A stretch of 41,092 nt of DNA from a virus. The stretch spans positions 1 through 41,092 of the IMG/VR virus record IMGVR_UViG_3300047497_000280; one strand, written 5' to 3'. Within the stretch, counting starts at the first letter, position 1, and every line of letters starts with the position of its first letter. Position numbers and translations under genes: made by a program. Positions 8,721-17,264 of the stretch are shown here, piece by piece. Under the pieces are notes generated by a model that saw nothing but the letters and a program-made list of their open reading frames with translations, did not search any database and had not been told where the DNA came from.

Positions 8721-10177
8721 TTGCCGCCTTGAGATACTTGGTTTGCGTTGACCGCACGGACCGTTGGGTTGCGCGGCGGGATTGCGATGAATCCCGTAAA
8801 ATTGACGTAATTATTGAAAACGTTTTGACAGGTCGCCGCCGTATGGTCGCACCCGGCAACCACCGTGACCTGCTCGCCCACGACCAGCTTCGCGGGTGCT
8901 TGGTTGACCGTGAGCGTGAGAACGCCGGCGGCAAAGCTGGAAGCCAGAACGGATCTGGATTCGTAACCCACCCCCTCGCCGCCCTCAATCAAACCATTGG
9001 CCAAAAAGTTAGCTGCCTTAAATTGGCCATCCAATGGACCACCAACGAAAGTGCAAGTGATCGTTGTTGGCCAACTCACGTTAATCGCCGTGATATTGAC
9101 GATGGTCGTGAACAGCGCCCGGCGAGCCCTGCATGTGTTCGGATCATACAAAATGTTGTTGCATGTCGGTCCCTTCAGAAACCGGGGAATCTTCCGCTTG
9201 AGAAAACCAAGGCGTGATTCGCAAGTGGCCTCAAGGTTCGAGCCCATGTCCTTAACGTTGACCACCCGGCCGCTAAACAGAGATGTCGTGTCGTTGAGAT
9301 CATTGAAATCCACCACGAAAATTTGCACATAAAGCGTGCCGCTGAAGGGAACCGGCTGAAAGAGGACCAGCGGCGAATTAGGATCGGGCTTGGCGGTCAA
9401 CTTCAGATCATCGGAACTGCCATCGGCCACGTGCTGCAGGTTGGTAAAATCAATCGGGAAGTTCTGATAGAGTTTCCCGTTGCTGACAACTGGCGCGGCA
9501 AAGCTGGTGAAATACCAATCCGTCTGGACCGGAGCCAAGGCCCAGAAATGATAAAGGTAGATCGGCCGGATTCCGGTTTGCGCCTCGGCATACTCCAAGG
9601 GCAGCTCGATTACGTCCACCGCGCGAGTCTGGCCGCATTCCTGGTAAAAATCGCCGGCTTCTTCGTCGTTAGCCAGGCGAACGAAATGCAGGAGACTAAT
9701 CGTCGTATGTGCGTCCGGAACTTGCGCCAGGGCAGCCGTCAAGGTGACGGTTTCTGTCGCGCCAGCGGCTACCACTGATTGAATCTTCGCGGCCGCTTGG
9801 GTGCCGTCACCAAAGGTGAATAAGAGATAGGTCGCCGGCCGGGCGTTCCAATAGGTCGAGAGGCTTTGGGCCGTAACGCTGAAGACGCTCGTGGAGGTCC
9901 CGGCCGTGATCGCCGCCGCTGCCACCGGTACCGGGAGCCAGAAACCGCTCAGACGGCCAACTAGCGCGGCCGTAAAGGCATCGTAGCTTGCCAGTGTCGG
10001 CGCATCCGGAAGATCCACGGAGAAAGACCACCCATTGACCGTCCAAGACTGGGTCGGCGTGAAAAACTCGATGCCGTAACCAATGTCTTCGGGCCGCAAT
10101 TCGAACTGGACGGAGCGCGTAACCGCGGTCCCCCAATCGGCATTAAAAAGGAATACTGGTTGGCCAAGAAAATTCAT
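8717..10177 (-). CDS. Tail protein with BR0599 C-terminal domain (distal tail/hub)
   Basis: 486 residues. The C-terminal part has the Cys pattern of the Phage_BR0599/DUF2163 family: CNNILYDPNTC near 339-349, then GCDHTAATC at about 442-450, followed by FNNYVNFTGFIAIP. The N-terminal half is beta-rich and has no motif I can name. In GTA and D3112-like clusters this protein lies between tape measure and NlpC/P60 and forms part of the tail hub, where paired cysteines bind an iron-sulfur cluster or disulfide in some relatives. The start ATGA overlaps the stop of the small secreted protein upstream. Confidence 0.75.
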   Translation of the reverse strand: MNFLGQPVFLFNADWGTAVTRSVQFELRPEDIGYGIEFFTPTQSWTVNGWSFSVDLPDAPTLASYDAFTAALVGRLSGFWLPVPVAAAAITAGTSTSVFSVTAQSLSTYWNARPATYLLFTFGDGTQAAAKIQSVVAAGATETVTLTAALAQVPDAHTTISLLHFVRLANDEEAGDFYQECGQTRAVDVIELPLEYAEAQTGIRPIYLYHFWALAPVQTDWYFTSFAAPVVSNGKLYQNFPIDFTNLQHVADGSSDDLKLTAKPDPNSPLVLFQPVPFSGTLYVQIFVVDFNDLNDTTSLFSGRVVNVKDMGSNLEATCESRLGFLKRKIPRFLKGPTCNNILYDPNTCRARRALFTTIVNITAINVSWPTTITCTFVGGPLDGQFKAANFLANGLIEGGEGVGYESRSVLASSFAAGVLTLTVNQAPAKLVVGEQVTVVAGCDHTAATCQNVFNNYVNFTGFIAIPPRNPTVRAVNANQVSQGGK

Positions 10178-10704
10178 GAACCAAAAATGGCAAAGGTGAC
10201 GTTGCTTGATACGCCTCCGCCCGGAGCGGTGCCGATATTAATTTGGAATCCGTTCGTAGTGACTGAGCTCGCATTGATCGCCGCATTGCCAACGTTGAAA
10301 TAAGCTGGATTCGTCACCGGATTATTGAAGGTCACAACCGCTACCCATTGAACTGAGCCACCCGCGTTGCTCGTGTACAGTGAGCATCCGGCCCAATTGG
10401 TCACTGAATAGCCGCGACTGGCACCCGCATTATAATTCTGAATAAGCCCCCAACAGCGGGGAGAAATGGCAGCCGCCGTCACGGCGTTGCTTGCGCTGGC
10501 CGCGGCCGCCTGGGCATTGGTGTAAGTCCAACCGATGTAATAAAACATCGTGTCAATGAACTCGTAATAGTCATTCTGCGTGGGAACCGATCCTGTGATG
10601 AAGTAGCTTTTGAGCACGGTCTGTGTTTGCGGGACCGTCTCAGCCCAAACGATCAGGCTGACCGCCAGAATTGCCAGGACGATGATGATGCTTCGATTTT
10701 TCAT
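10174..10704 (-). CDS. Small secreted protein with a tail-fibre-like linker motif
   Basis: 176 residues. Residues 1-22 are a signal peptide or N-terminal membrane anchor (MKNRSIIIVLAILAVSLIVWAE). Residues about 30-60 contain SYFITGSVPTQNDYYEFIDTMF, split over the motif (tGsvPTq...fiD), which resembles a segment seen in phage fibres of Bacteroidetes-type phages. It is followed by an Ala-rich helix (about 62-78) and a beta-rich C terminus with NAAINASS. It lies inside the tail-tip operon, between the tail protein at 10707 and the BR0599 gene, and is coupled to the latter by ATGA. A minor fibre or an exported accessory protein are both possible. Confidence 0.65.
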   Translation of the reverse strand: MKNRSIIIVLAILAVSLIVWAETVPQTQTVLKSYFITGSVPTQNDYYEFIDTMFYYIGWTYTNAQAAAASASNAVTAAAISPRCWGLIQNYNAGASRGYSVTNWAGCSLYTSNAGGSVQWVAVVTFNNPVTNPAYFNVGNAAINASSVTTNGFQINIGTAPGGGVSSNVTFAIFGS

Positions 10705-10706
10705 AA

Positions 10707-11363
10707 TTAGCCGATGGTGTTGGTGGATCCAATGACCTGGGCGCCGACGCCTGGCACGGTCGCCGGGGTGCTGCCCAATTGGGCATTACGTTCGGCAACC
10801 AGCTGCTGCACCGTGATCTTTAAGCCCGCATGCCAGGTCGTTAATTGATTCTGTTTTTTATCCGTCGAAAACATTCCGAAGAGGACCGGCCAGACCATTG
10901 AGCCAGCCGCCCAAGCGTTGACCAGGTTGCCCGCGAGCGTCAGCACGTTGCCCGCGATCCCAGTCACTTGCCAGGCATCGTAAACCGTGTCGTCATCACC
11001 GAGCAGCATGGCGTAGTCACCATTCGCCCAAGGCCACGCGTTGGCCACGTCCACGAGCGTAATGGTGTTTACGCCTGAAGCTGAATTGGCGGAAAGAGCA
11101 ACGCCACGGCCGCAGAAAGGAACGCATGCCAGGCCGGATTGGGTGGCTTGGTCGATCCTGGCATCGAGGCGGCCGCGTTCCTGCAGCGTCGTGGCCGTGA
11201 TTGTGTAGGTCAACGTATGGAGCGGCAACGCCCGCAGCGCAGCGCGTTGCTCGTTACCGGTGGTTCCCGTGCCGACGCCGGTTTTCCACTTTCGCTTCCA
11301 GGCAGGATTGACCGACCAATCGGCGGAATGCGGGAACAGGGTATAGCCGTTGATTGAGATCAT
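10707..11363 (-). CDS. Minor tail protein after tape measure
   Basis: 218 residues, coupled by ATGA to the tape measure stop. Begins MISINGYTLFPHSADWSVNP, the sort of antigen-like N terminus found in distal tail proteins, then a segment GTGTTGNEQRAALRALPLHTLTY resembling the 'RRA.R..P' region of tail proteins of the DUF2460/BR0599 neighbourhood. Middle part is beta-rich. Its position directly after the tape measure suggests a distal-tail protein. I do not recognise the family firmly. Confidence 0.6.
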   Translation of the reverse strand: MISINGYTLFPHSADWSVNPAWKRKWKTGVGTGTTGNEQRAALRALPLHTLTYTITATTLQERGRLDARIDQATQSGLACVPFCGRGVALSANSASGVNTITLVDVANAWPWANGDYAMLLGDDDTVYDAWQVTGIAGNVLTLAGNLVNAWAAGSMVWPVLFGMFSTDKKQNQLTTWHAGLKITVQQLVAERNAQLGSTPATVPGVGAQVIGSTNTIG

Positions 11364-13711
11364 GAGCGGATTCCAATCTTCGTTTTATTGTTCATCACGT
11401 GCTGCACCGTGACATGCGCGTAATCCGGACTCTGAAGCTCCCGCATGAGTGATTGACGGTCGAACACGGTGACGACCTTGGGTGGCAACACGCCTCCGGG
11501 CGCTCCGCCGCTGACCGCGGATCCTGCGGGTGCCGCCGTGCCATTGTGCATGGCCTCTAGCGTGCCAATGCCCACACGGTCCACCGCGGGAGCGCTGAAG
11601 ACAAATTCACCGCGATGAACGAAGCCAGCTACATCTGAAGGAGATCCATTCCCGGTATAACCGCCCTCGGAGAATCCTGCGGTCCCCAGAGTGGCAGCTT
11701 GGGCGATCGCAATCATTGCAGGCGCCTGCACGGCCGCTGCGCCGTAGCTGGCGATGGTTGCCAACGTCGCCGGCGTCGCCCAGATAGCTGCCTGCGCGGC
11801 AGCGATCGGCGCGGTCGCGGCCGTCGCGGCTGCCATGATGGCTCGGCCCATCGTTGCCATCATAATTTGAGTCAGCAACCAGCGGACGCCCATCTGGATA
11901 ATTCCCTGGATGATGCTGCCGACGACTGTCTGCGCAATATTGAGCAACGCTTTGTGCCAGTTTTCTGTACCTTCGATGACCTTGGTCAAATTCTGGCTGA
12001 TGCTGTTGATTGCGCCGTTGAAGACCGTCTGGAAAGTCTGCGCGGTCTCCTTGGCCAGGTTGTTCATGTTTTCCAGGGAGACCACCATGCGCGCCCAATT
12101 GTCCGAATAAGACGCTTCGCCTTCGGCCTGCTGAAGTTGACGGGTTAAATCAATGTTCTGGGCTTTGAGCTGGTTTATTTTCTCCAAGGCCGTGGCACGG
12201 GCCTCGTCACTCGTGTCTGGATTGGCTGCGATATTCTGCTGGGCAGTGATGTCGGAATTGTTAGCACCGATAAGCCGTTCGATCGGGTAGACGGAGCCAG
12301 CTGCTTTTTGTTTATCCGAAAGAAACGGCGAGTCTTGAACCTGCTTGAGCACCCCCTCCGCGTCGCTCCGCTGCAGCTCCATTTTTAATTGTGCCTGGCG
12401 CTCGAGCTGCGCGGTGTATTCCTTCTCGCCGGCGGCGCGCTCTTTCGCAGCGTCCAGCACCTTCTTTTTAAGCTCATCCTCAAGAATCAACCCTTGATCG
12501 TATTGATCCTGCGCCAGCATGATGCGTTGGCTGTATTCGTCCTTATACAAGGCAATGCTGACATCCTTGGTGCGTTCGCGGGTCGTCAAAATTTGTGCGG
12601 CGAGGTCTTCATCCTGCCCGAGGACGATCTTCCTATTATCATCCGCTGCCTTGGTGGCTTCCTCTTTGTCTTTGGCGAATGCCTGGTCCTGGGCTTTTTG
12701 TTGAATTTCGGCAATACTCTGGGCTTCGGCTGTTTTGCTCGCTAACAGCGTATCGTCATATTTCTTCTGGTCATCGGCCGTCCACTTGTGTGCAGCGACG
12801 GCCGTGTTACGAGTTTCCTCAAGCTCCCGGCGTTCGATGGCGTAACGATCCTTGATCCGATCAATTTCCTTGGTCGTGCCTAACTCGGCATCCCGTTGAA
12901 TTTTCAATTCCGCATCCGCCAGTTTTGCGCGAGCTTCATCGCCAGGATTATTCTCATCGTTGGCCATGGTGGCATTGCCACGCTGAAGCTGCTTAACGTA
13001 AGTATTGATGTCGGTCTGATTTGCCAACTGACGCGTGCCGACCACCTTTCCCGTGCGTGTATTGCGAATGAATGGATCGGTTGTAAGCTCAGGAAACGCT
13101 TCTCCGGTGAGGCCAAACAAACCATTTTTAACCGTAGCGGCATGTCCTCCGAATGCATCTGGTACGGTCGTCTGATTGTAGAGCGGGGTTTTCCCGCTCA
13201 GAAGATCCCGATATTTTTCCGCTTGCCCTGGACTAATGGATCCGCCTCGCTGGGCAGTCTCAATCTTTTTAAGGAGATCCGGGATGGCTCCAAGCGCATC
13301 AGCCAGTTCACGAGCCCGTTTGGTTGGATCTGTCAGGGCATCCCCGTAATAATGCCAAAGCACGGCGCCGGCCGTGACCGCAGCAGCAATGCCGCCGAGT
13401 GCCGGCAAGAAGGCCATCAACTTGGCCCGAAATTCTGCGGAGGCCTCACCGACAGCTTGGGTCAAGCGGGGAGCTTCCATCATCGCCAACCGCAGAGGAC
13501 TCATGCCGGCGGCCAAGCCATCCGCGATCGACCGCGCACTGTGCCCCATTTCCATCAAGGCCATTCGGTTTGCATTAAGACCGCCTGCTGCCCCGTGACT
13601 GGCCGCTTCCACTTCTGCCAGGCCGCCGGCCGTCTGCTTGACGAATGCCTGCAGCGCGGCTGCTGCCTGGGCGGTTTCGGCCGTAACAACGATTTTAATC
13701 GGTTGACTCAT
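11360..13711 (-). CDS. Tail tape measure protein
   Basis: 783 residues, the length that would set the tail length. Starts with MSQPIKIVVTAETAQAAAAL, typical of tape measure proteins. Hydrophobic segments occur near 92-117 and 590-690. A long charged, Gln/Glu/Lys-rich coiled-coil region lies between about 230 and 520. The C terminus has SEGGYTGNGSPSDVAGFVHRGEFVF split over about 700-725, the usual ending of this family. The start ATGA overlaps the stop of the frameshifted chaperone product, as expected for the order chaperones then tape measure. Confidence 0.92.
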   Translation of the reverse strand: MSQPIKIVVTAETAQAAAALQAFVKQTAGGLAEVEAASHGAAGGLNANRMALMEMGHSARSIADGLAAGMSPLRLAMMEAPRLTQAVGEASAEFRAKLMAFLPALGGIAAAVTAGAVLWHYYGDALTDPTKRARELADALGAIPDLLKKIETAQRGGSISPGQAEKYRDLLSGKTPLYNQTTVPDAFGGHAATVKNGLFGLTGEAFPELTTDPFIRNTRTGKVVGTRQLANQTDINTYVKQLQRGNATMANDENNPGDEARAKLADAELKIQRDAELGTTKEIDRIKDRYAIERRELEETRNTAVAAHKWTADDQKKYDDTLLASKTAEAQSIAEIQQKAQDQAFAKDKEEATKAADDNRKIVLGQDEDLAAQILTTRERTKDVSIALYKDEYSQRIMLAQDQYDQGLILEDELKKKVLDAAKERAAGEKEYTAQLERQAQLKMELQRSDAEGVLKQVQDSPFLSDKQKAAGSVYPIERLIGANNSDITAQQNIAANPDTSDEARATALEKINQLKAQNIDLTRQLQQAEGEASYSDNWARMVVSLENMNNLAKETAQTFQTVFNGAINSISQNLTKVIEGTENWHKALLNIAQTVVGSIIQGIIQMGVRWLLTQIMMATMGRAIMAAATAATAPIAAAQAAIWATPATLATIASYGAAAVQAPAMIAIAQAATLGTAGFSEGGYTGNGSPSDVAGFVHRGEFVFSAPAVDRVGIGTLEAMHNGTAAPAGSAVSGGAPGGVLPPKVVTVFDRQSLMRELQSPDYAHVTVQHVMNNKTKIGIRS

Positions 13712-13920
13712 TTCAGGATTTTTTGCAGTTGATCGCGCAATTTGCCCCAGCTCTTTTGATCACCCTGGCAGGCAATCATGAGTTCGAGCGTCTCACGCGC
13801 ATGCTTGCGGCGATGCGATTCGGCGGACAGGTTCAATAGTTCCCAACTCATTTCCAGCGCGTGGTTGATGTCCAATGCGCACAAGGCCGCCAGATCTGCT
13901 ACCGCTTCGGCGAGCCCGAC
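13708..13920 (-). CDS. C-terminal extension of tail assembly chaperone (GT-type, made by frameshift)
   Basis: An open frame in the -1 register runs from about 14103 to 13708 and ends exactly at the tape measure start. Its region past the chaperone stop (13899) encodes a sensible helical domain (residues such as ALDINHALEMSWELL and HARETLELMIACQ). No good start codon opens it. Siphophages make a G and a longer GT chaperone here by -1 frameshifting, so I treat this as the T part. Coordinates give the portion that is not covered by a credible zero-frame protein. Confidence 0.7.
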   Translation of the reverse strand, partial: VGLAEAVADLAALCALDINHALEMSWELLNLSAESHRRKHARETLELMIACQGDQKSWGKLRDQLQKILK

Positions 13921-14276
13921 TGTTTGTTTAGCACCCGCTCCAGGGCTTCCGGCGGGAGGGCGGCCAGATTCTCGGAGGCTCGTTTCATGGCGCGACCCGC
14001 AAATATAAAAAAACCGTTGGCATTCACCTCCTGCATCGCCTGGTGAACAGCCTCGTAACTTTGCGGCACCAACTCCTCGATGATTGCGCGCGGGCGATCG
14101 CACGCCAGAGCGACCAGCCCGATTTCATCGTCAATCAAACGAAAGGCCGTTTGATATTCCTTCACCTTGAACTGCCGGACCTTGAGCGTGTCCTGGCGCG
14201 TATCCGAGAACGCAACCGACAATTCCTTGCCGCCGAACAGCGTTTGAGCGTTTTGCGCGTGAGCGTGATCGTTCAT
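13899..14276 (-). CDS. Tail assembly chaperone (G-type)
   Basis: 125 residues, start in an AAATTATG context four bases after the previous stop. Sequence has the features of small tail chaperones: beta-rich N terminus (SVAFSDTRQDTLKVRQFKV), then helices with RASENLAALPPEALERVLNK near the end. It lies between the tube/secreted genes and the tape measure. G-type chaperones coat the tape measure during tail assembly. Near its 3' end a second frame continues (T part). Confidence 0.75.
   Translation of the reverse strand: MNDHAHAQNAQTLFGGKELSVAFSDTRQDTLKVRQFKVKEYQTAFRLIDDEIGLVALACDRPRAIIEELVPQSYEAVHQAMQEVNANGFFIFAGRAMKRASENLAALPPEALERVLNKQSGSPKR
14007..14013 (-). promoter_or_regulatory. Candidate -1 frameshift heptamer T TTT TTT
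   Basis: In the zero frame the codons are GGT TTT TTT ATA, giving the canonical slippery heptamer X XXY YYZ with seven T. A -1 slip continues as TAT ATT TGC into the frame ending at 13708. It lies upstream of the last 36 residues of the G product, earlier than is usual, so a later slip near CTA AAC AAA CAG (about 13919-13931) cannot be excluded. Confidence 0.5.
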
Positions 14277-14279
14277 AAT

Positions 14280-14840
14280 TTAAAAGCGTTGAACTATATT
14301 TGTGGTGATGGTGTAGGTTGAAAGACTCGGCACCGCAGTTGCACCCGCCAAAACAGAACCATTGAAATGAAGCCACGGGGAAGTTGGCGATGAATTGGTC
14401 GTATTGTATGGATCCTGAAGTCCGGTGTCGGGATAAAGTGTGCCCAGAATAAACGAATTCCCGATCGTGTTAGTCCAGTGCCATTCATTTAGCACCAGGT
14501 ATTTCAAACCCGAATTGTTGTTTGTGAACACCGTAGCCCCGTTGGTGGACAGCGGCGGGTCGATGACATAGAGCCCAAAATAGGCGTTGAGGAAACCGTT
14601 GGTCAGCCAGATCGCAGTGTAATTGGTCAAATACCCCAACAAAGCAAATCGAGCGGAACCCGGACCATTGGTGTTGTAATTGTACCCGTTGACAACGTTG
14701 GTGTCAGAGTTGTTGGTGTTAAAACCATAGGCCGATGTGATGTTCGTACCGGGTCCATTGGTGGTAAAGGATTGCCCCTGGCAGCCGGCTGTGAATGCCA
14801 GGACAAAGCAGGTGACCAACGAAAAGATGCTATTTTTCAT
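14280..14840 (-). CDS. Thr/Asn-rich secreted or lipoprotein-like protein in the tail module
   Basis: 186 residues from the ATG at 14840, chosen for the signal peptide MKNSIFSLVTCFVLAFTAGC. Cys20 follows T-A-G, a weak lipobox, so the protein could be a lipoprotein or a Sec substrate. The remainder is rich in Asn, Thr and Gly (NTNNSDTNVVNGYNYNTNG near 44-62) and ends in beta structure with a C-terminal Phe. It sits between the tail tube gene region and the tail chaperones, a place where no exported protein is expected. Function unknown. Confidence 0.6.
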   Translation of the reverse strand: MKNSIFSLVTCFVLAFTAGCQGQSFTTNGPGTNITSAYGFNTNNSDTNVVNGYNYNTNGPGSARFALLGYLTNYTAIWLTNGFLNAYFGLYVIDPPLSTNGATVFTNNNSGLKYLVLNEWHWTNTIGNSFILGTLYPDTGLQDPYNTTNSSPTSPWLHFNGSVLAGATAVPSLSTYTITTNIVQRF

Positions 14841-14874
14841 AATCAATGATGATTTGATTTGAGTAATGAGCGCG

Positions 14875-15048
14875 TCAGTTCGTCGTTTCCGTCTCACCCG
14901 GTGGCACCTTGGTCGGCGATTCGCCGGCGGCCAATGGCGCTGCCGGCTTTTCCGGCGGCAAGACACGAATGCCAGGAGGAGCGGACGTGAATTTGTGCGG
15001 ATGCGGTTTGCCTTCGTTGCCAGGCACCGAGGGATATTCGTTTTTCAT
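14875..15048 (-). CDS. Small Pro-rich hypothetical protein
   Basis: 57 residues, MKNEYPSVPGNEGKPHPHKF at the start, Pro/Glu-rich throughout and ending GETETTN. It fills the gap between the tube gene and the secreted protein, begins in the same ATTATG context as neighbours, and uses Lys/Glu/Pro in a way typical of small phage linker proteins. No family recognised. Weaker alternative: no gene in this gap of 230 bases. Confidence 0.55.
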   Translation of the reverse strand: MKNEYPSVPGNEGKPHPHKFTSAPPGIRVLPPEKPAAPLAAGESPTKVPPGETETTN

Positions 15049-15074
15049 AATTCAATATTGGGTTTCGGGGGCGA

Positions 15075-15641
15075 TCAGGAGTTATTCAGCAAACCGGTGT
15101 TGAGGGTGGAATAGAAGCAGTTCAGCTCCCATTGCGGCTTGATGATGCCGCCTTCCTTGGTTTCCCAGCCGCCGACGATCCGGAGCAGGCCGTATTGGTC
15201 AACCGAGCCGAAGAAGTTGTTGTTTTGGTCGTACAGCTCGAAATGCAACCAGCCGGTTTTTGGGGTAGCGGAGTTCGGATTGAACTGGCCGCCGGCGCTG
15301 GTCAAGGCCTGGGACGTGCGATACATCGTGGCCACGGCATAGGCAATAATCTCCTGCGTCGTCCACTTGTACATGCCATCCGCGCCTTTCTCAACAATGT
15401 TGTAGAGCACGCGCCGACCCGGAGCGGCCCGGTAAATCTTCTCGTCGCCATTCGACTTGAAATCGTCCGTCCAGTCGTCGATCGCACCGGTATCAATATA
15501 GAGCGGATCCGTGGGATCGGGTTTGTTCGTCCGGCTCGAGGCGCCGGCCACTGAGCCGGTACCGGCCGCCGGCACGGTGATGATCTGGCCGTCCGGATAA
15601 AAGAACGCGTGACGGCCGAGGGCGTAGGGACCAAGTTGCAT
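15075..15641 (-). CDS. Probable major tail tube protein
   Basis: 188 residues, starting in the AATATATG context. It has beta-rich segments and the motifs GWLHFELYDQNNNFFGSVDQYG split over about 126-147 and VGGWETKEGGI near 153-163. Position is right for a tube protein: after connector/terminator proteins and before the chaperones and tape measure. Tube proteins rarely share recognisable motifs, so the call rests mainly on position and size. Confidence 0.55.
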   Translation of the reverse strand: MQLGPYALGRHAFFYPDGQIITVPAAGTGSVAGASSRTNKPDPTDPLYIDTGAIDDWTDDFKSNGDEKIYRAAPGRRVLYNIVEKGADGMYKWTTQEIIAYAVATMYRTSQALTSAGGQFNPNSATPKTGWLHFELYDQNNNFFGSVDQYGLLRIVGGWETKEGGIIKPQWELNCFYSTLNTGLLNNS

Positions 15642-15644
15642 ATA

Positions 15645-15872
15645 TTATTGGGGTGGGGTTGTGGTTTTGGCGGCAATTTCAGTCAGCCGCACGTTTGCCG
15701 CCTTGGCTCCGCGCTGGCCGTTGGTGATCTCAAATTCGACGCGATCGCTCTTCTCCAGCTTCCGGCCGAAGCGAACGGCGGAAGCATGAACGAACACATC
15801 CGCCTGACCGTCATCGCGGACGATGAAGCCATAGCCTTTGTTCACATCGAACCATTTTACTGTTCCAGTCAT
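15645..15872 (-). CDS. Cold-shock domain protein
   Basis: 75 residues, of which 1-65 are a complete cold-shock domain. RNP1 KGYGFI (12-17) and RNP2 DVFVHAS (25-31) are intact, as is the opening GTVKWFD. These proteins bind single-stranded RNA or DNA and melt RNA structure in the cytoplasm. The gene lies three bases from the tail tube gene, in the same operon, and is an odd guest in a tail module. It may be a host-derived moron that helps late mRNA translation; that is inference. The C terminus (AAKTTTPPQ) is a short tail. Confidence 0.95.
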   Translation of the reverse strand: MTGTVKWFDVNKGYGFIVRDDGQADVFVHASAVRFGRKLEKSDRVEFEITNGQRGAKAANVRLTEIAAKTTTPPQ

Positions 15873-15895
15873 TGTTTGTTATGGGTTGCGGTTGA

Positions 15896-16450
15896 CTACA
15901 AAGTGGCGCCCGGTCCGGTATTGGCCGTGATCGTGCCGCCGGTGCATTGCAGCTCGAGGGCAATCGCACTGCGGCCGGGAAGGTTCTGTTGCATCTTGTC
16001 CTTCACGACGAAAACCGAGGCGGACTCGGGTGAAACCACGACCTTGGGATTGGCGAGCAAAGTTCCGGTCACCATTGGTAGAACAAGTTCCTTCAGGGCA
16101 TCCGCGCCATAGATCGGCGGATTGACGGTGGAATCACCGTAGAGCGCTTTCATTCGGTCCCCGACCACGCGATCGCTGATGAGCAAACAAATCGGCACGA
16201 TGCGGGTGATGAGCAGCTTGGTGGATCGTTCCTTCTCAACAAATTTCTCATCCAGGGCAATCACCACACACACGCGCGATTGGACCAGGTGCAAATACCG
16301 AAATGCCTCGACGAGCGATTCCTCGTCAAATTGCTTCACTTCACCAAAGGCGGCGCCGGCGTTGTTGGGTAACTGCACGGCTTTTATGTTCGCCACGAGC
16401 TGCGTGACGATCGCCGCAACCGATGCGCGGGTTATGGTGGCCGGGTTCAT
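15896..16450 (-). CDS. Tail terminator / Mu gp37-like protein
   Basis: 184 residues, start in a GAATATATG context. Sequence SVAAIVTQLVANIKAVQLPN at 10-29 and the alpha/beta pattern fit small connector or tail-terminator proteins of the Mu gp37 (DUF1834-like) type. It follows the gp36-like gene as in Mu-like phages. I see no diagnostic motif, so the family call is by position and length. Confidence 0.5.
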   Translation of the reverse strand: MNPATITRASVAAIVTQLVANIKAVQLPNNAGAAFGEVKQFDEESLVEAFRYLHLVQSRVCVVIALDEKFVEKERSTKLLITRIVPICLLISDRVVGDRMKALYGDSTVNPPIYGADALKELVLPMVTGTLLANPKVVVSPESASVFVVKDKMQQNLPGRSAIALELQCTGGTITANTGPGATL

Positions 16451-16472
16451 ATATTCGGTGCCGCTCAGCGGC

Positions 16473-17219
16473 TCATGAGCTTGCGCTAACCACGGGTTCC
16501 CAGGCGGCGCCGGTCCAGTAGAACTGGGCCCAAGCCTGGTTGGGGACGACTGCTAGGTAATTCACCGGCGCGCCGGCCGGGAGATTATTGGTAACGGCCG
16601 CCTCGACTTGCAGCCATTGGCCAGGGACGCCGGCGAGGACGCAGGTAAACACAGCCCGTTGTGAATCAATCCACGTATCATTCAAATTCCAGGGACCGCC
16701 CTGGGCGTTGGAGGTTGGCGGACCAACAACGGTATTGGGCAAACCATTGACCAGCGTGGGAGTGCGACTCATATCGTTGTTGCTTGAGGGTTGGGCACAA
16801 GGTGTCCGGCCGCCCAAGCCCGGACGCAACCGGCCGTGCAATCGATGACTGCCACCGAATGAACCACCAATGAGCGCCTGTGCCGGAACGGGAATCTTTG
16901 GGAGATTCGGGCGTTTCCCCTGGCTGATCTCGGTCAGCTCTTTCCAGGTCGAATCAAAGTTCTTTTCAATGTCCGGTTGAACCGGGCCGATCAAGCCGTA
17001 AGCGCGATAGGTGGTGATGATCTTGGTCCAGTTGGTAAGGCTGGTTTGATCAATCACGTAACCCATCGTCAGGCGCGCCACGTCGGCCGCCGCGGCATCG
17101 CACAGATTTTGCAAAGGATCACTGCCATCAACCGGCGTTCCCAGCGCGGCGAGGACCTGGGCGGCGATGTCCGCCGTCATTGGCAGTTGATCTTTGGTAA
17201 AATTAAATGCGTTGCCCAT
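16473..17219 (-). CDS. Mu gp36-like head-tail connector with a C-terminal extension
   Basis: 248 residues. Residues about 15-100 fit the gp36/DUF1320 connector family (LQNLCDAAAADVARLTMGYV, then a helix-rich segment with WTKIITTYRAYGLIG). Residues about 110-150 are a Gly/Pro/Arg-rich linker. Residues about 150-248 form a separate all-beta part beginning MSRTPTLVNGLPN. Normal gp36 proteins are about 140 residues, so the C-terminal 100 residues look like a second protein joined in frame. Start in AAATATG context without an SD. Confidence 0.6.
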   Translation of the reverse strand: MGNAFNFTKDQLPMTADIAAQVLAALGTPVDGSDPLQNLCDAAAADVARLTMGYVIDQTSLTNWTKIITTYRAYGLIGPVQPDIEKNFDSTWKELTEISQGKRPNLPKIPVPAQALIGGSFGGSHRLHGRLRPGLGGRTPCAQPSSNNDMSRTPTLVNGLPNTVVGPPTSNAQGGPWNLNDTWIDSQRAVFTCVLAGVPGQWLQVEAAVTNNLPAGAPVNYLAVVPNQAWAQFYWTGAAWEPVVSASS

Positions 17220-17264
17220 ATTTCAGGAGGCACGGCGGCCGGAACCGCCGTGCCTGATCAATCG

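Noticed and set aside
12896-13732. 278-residue plus-strand frame
   Set aside because: Antisense shadow of the tape measure gene.
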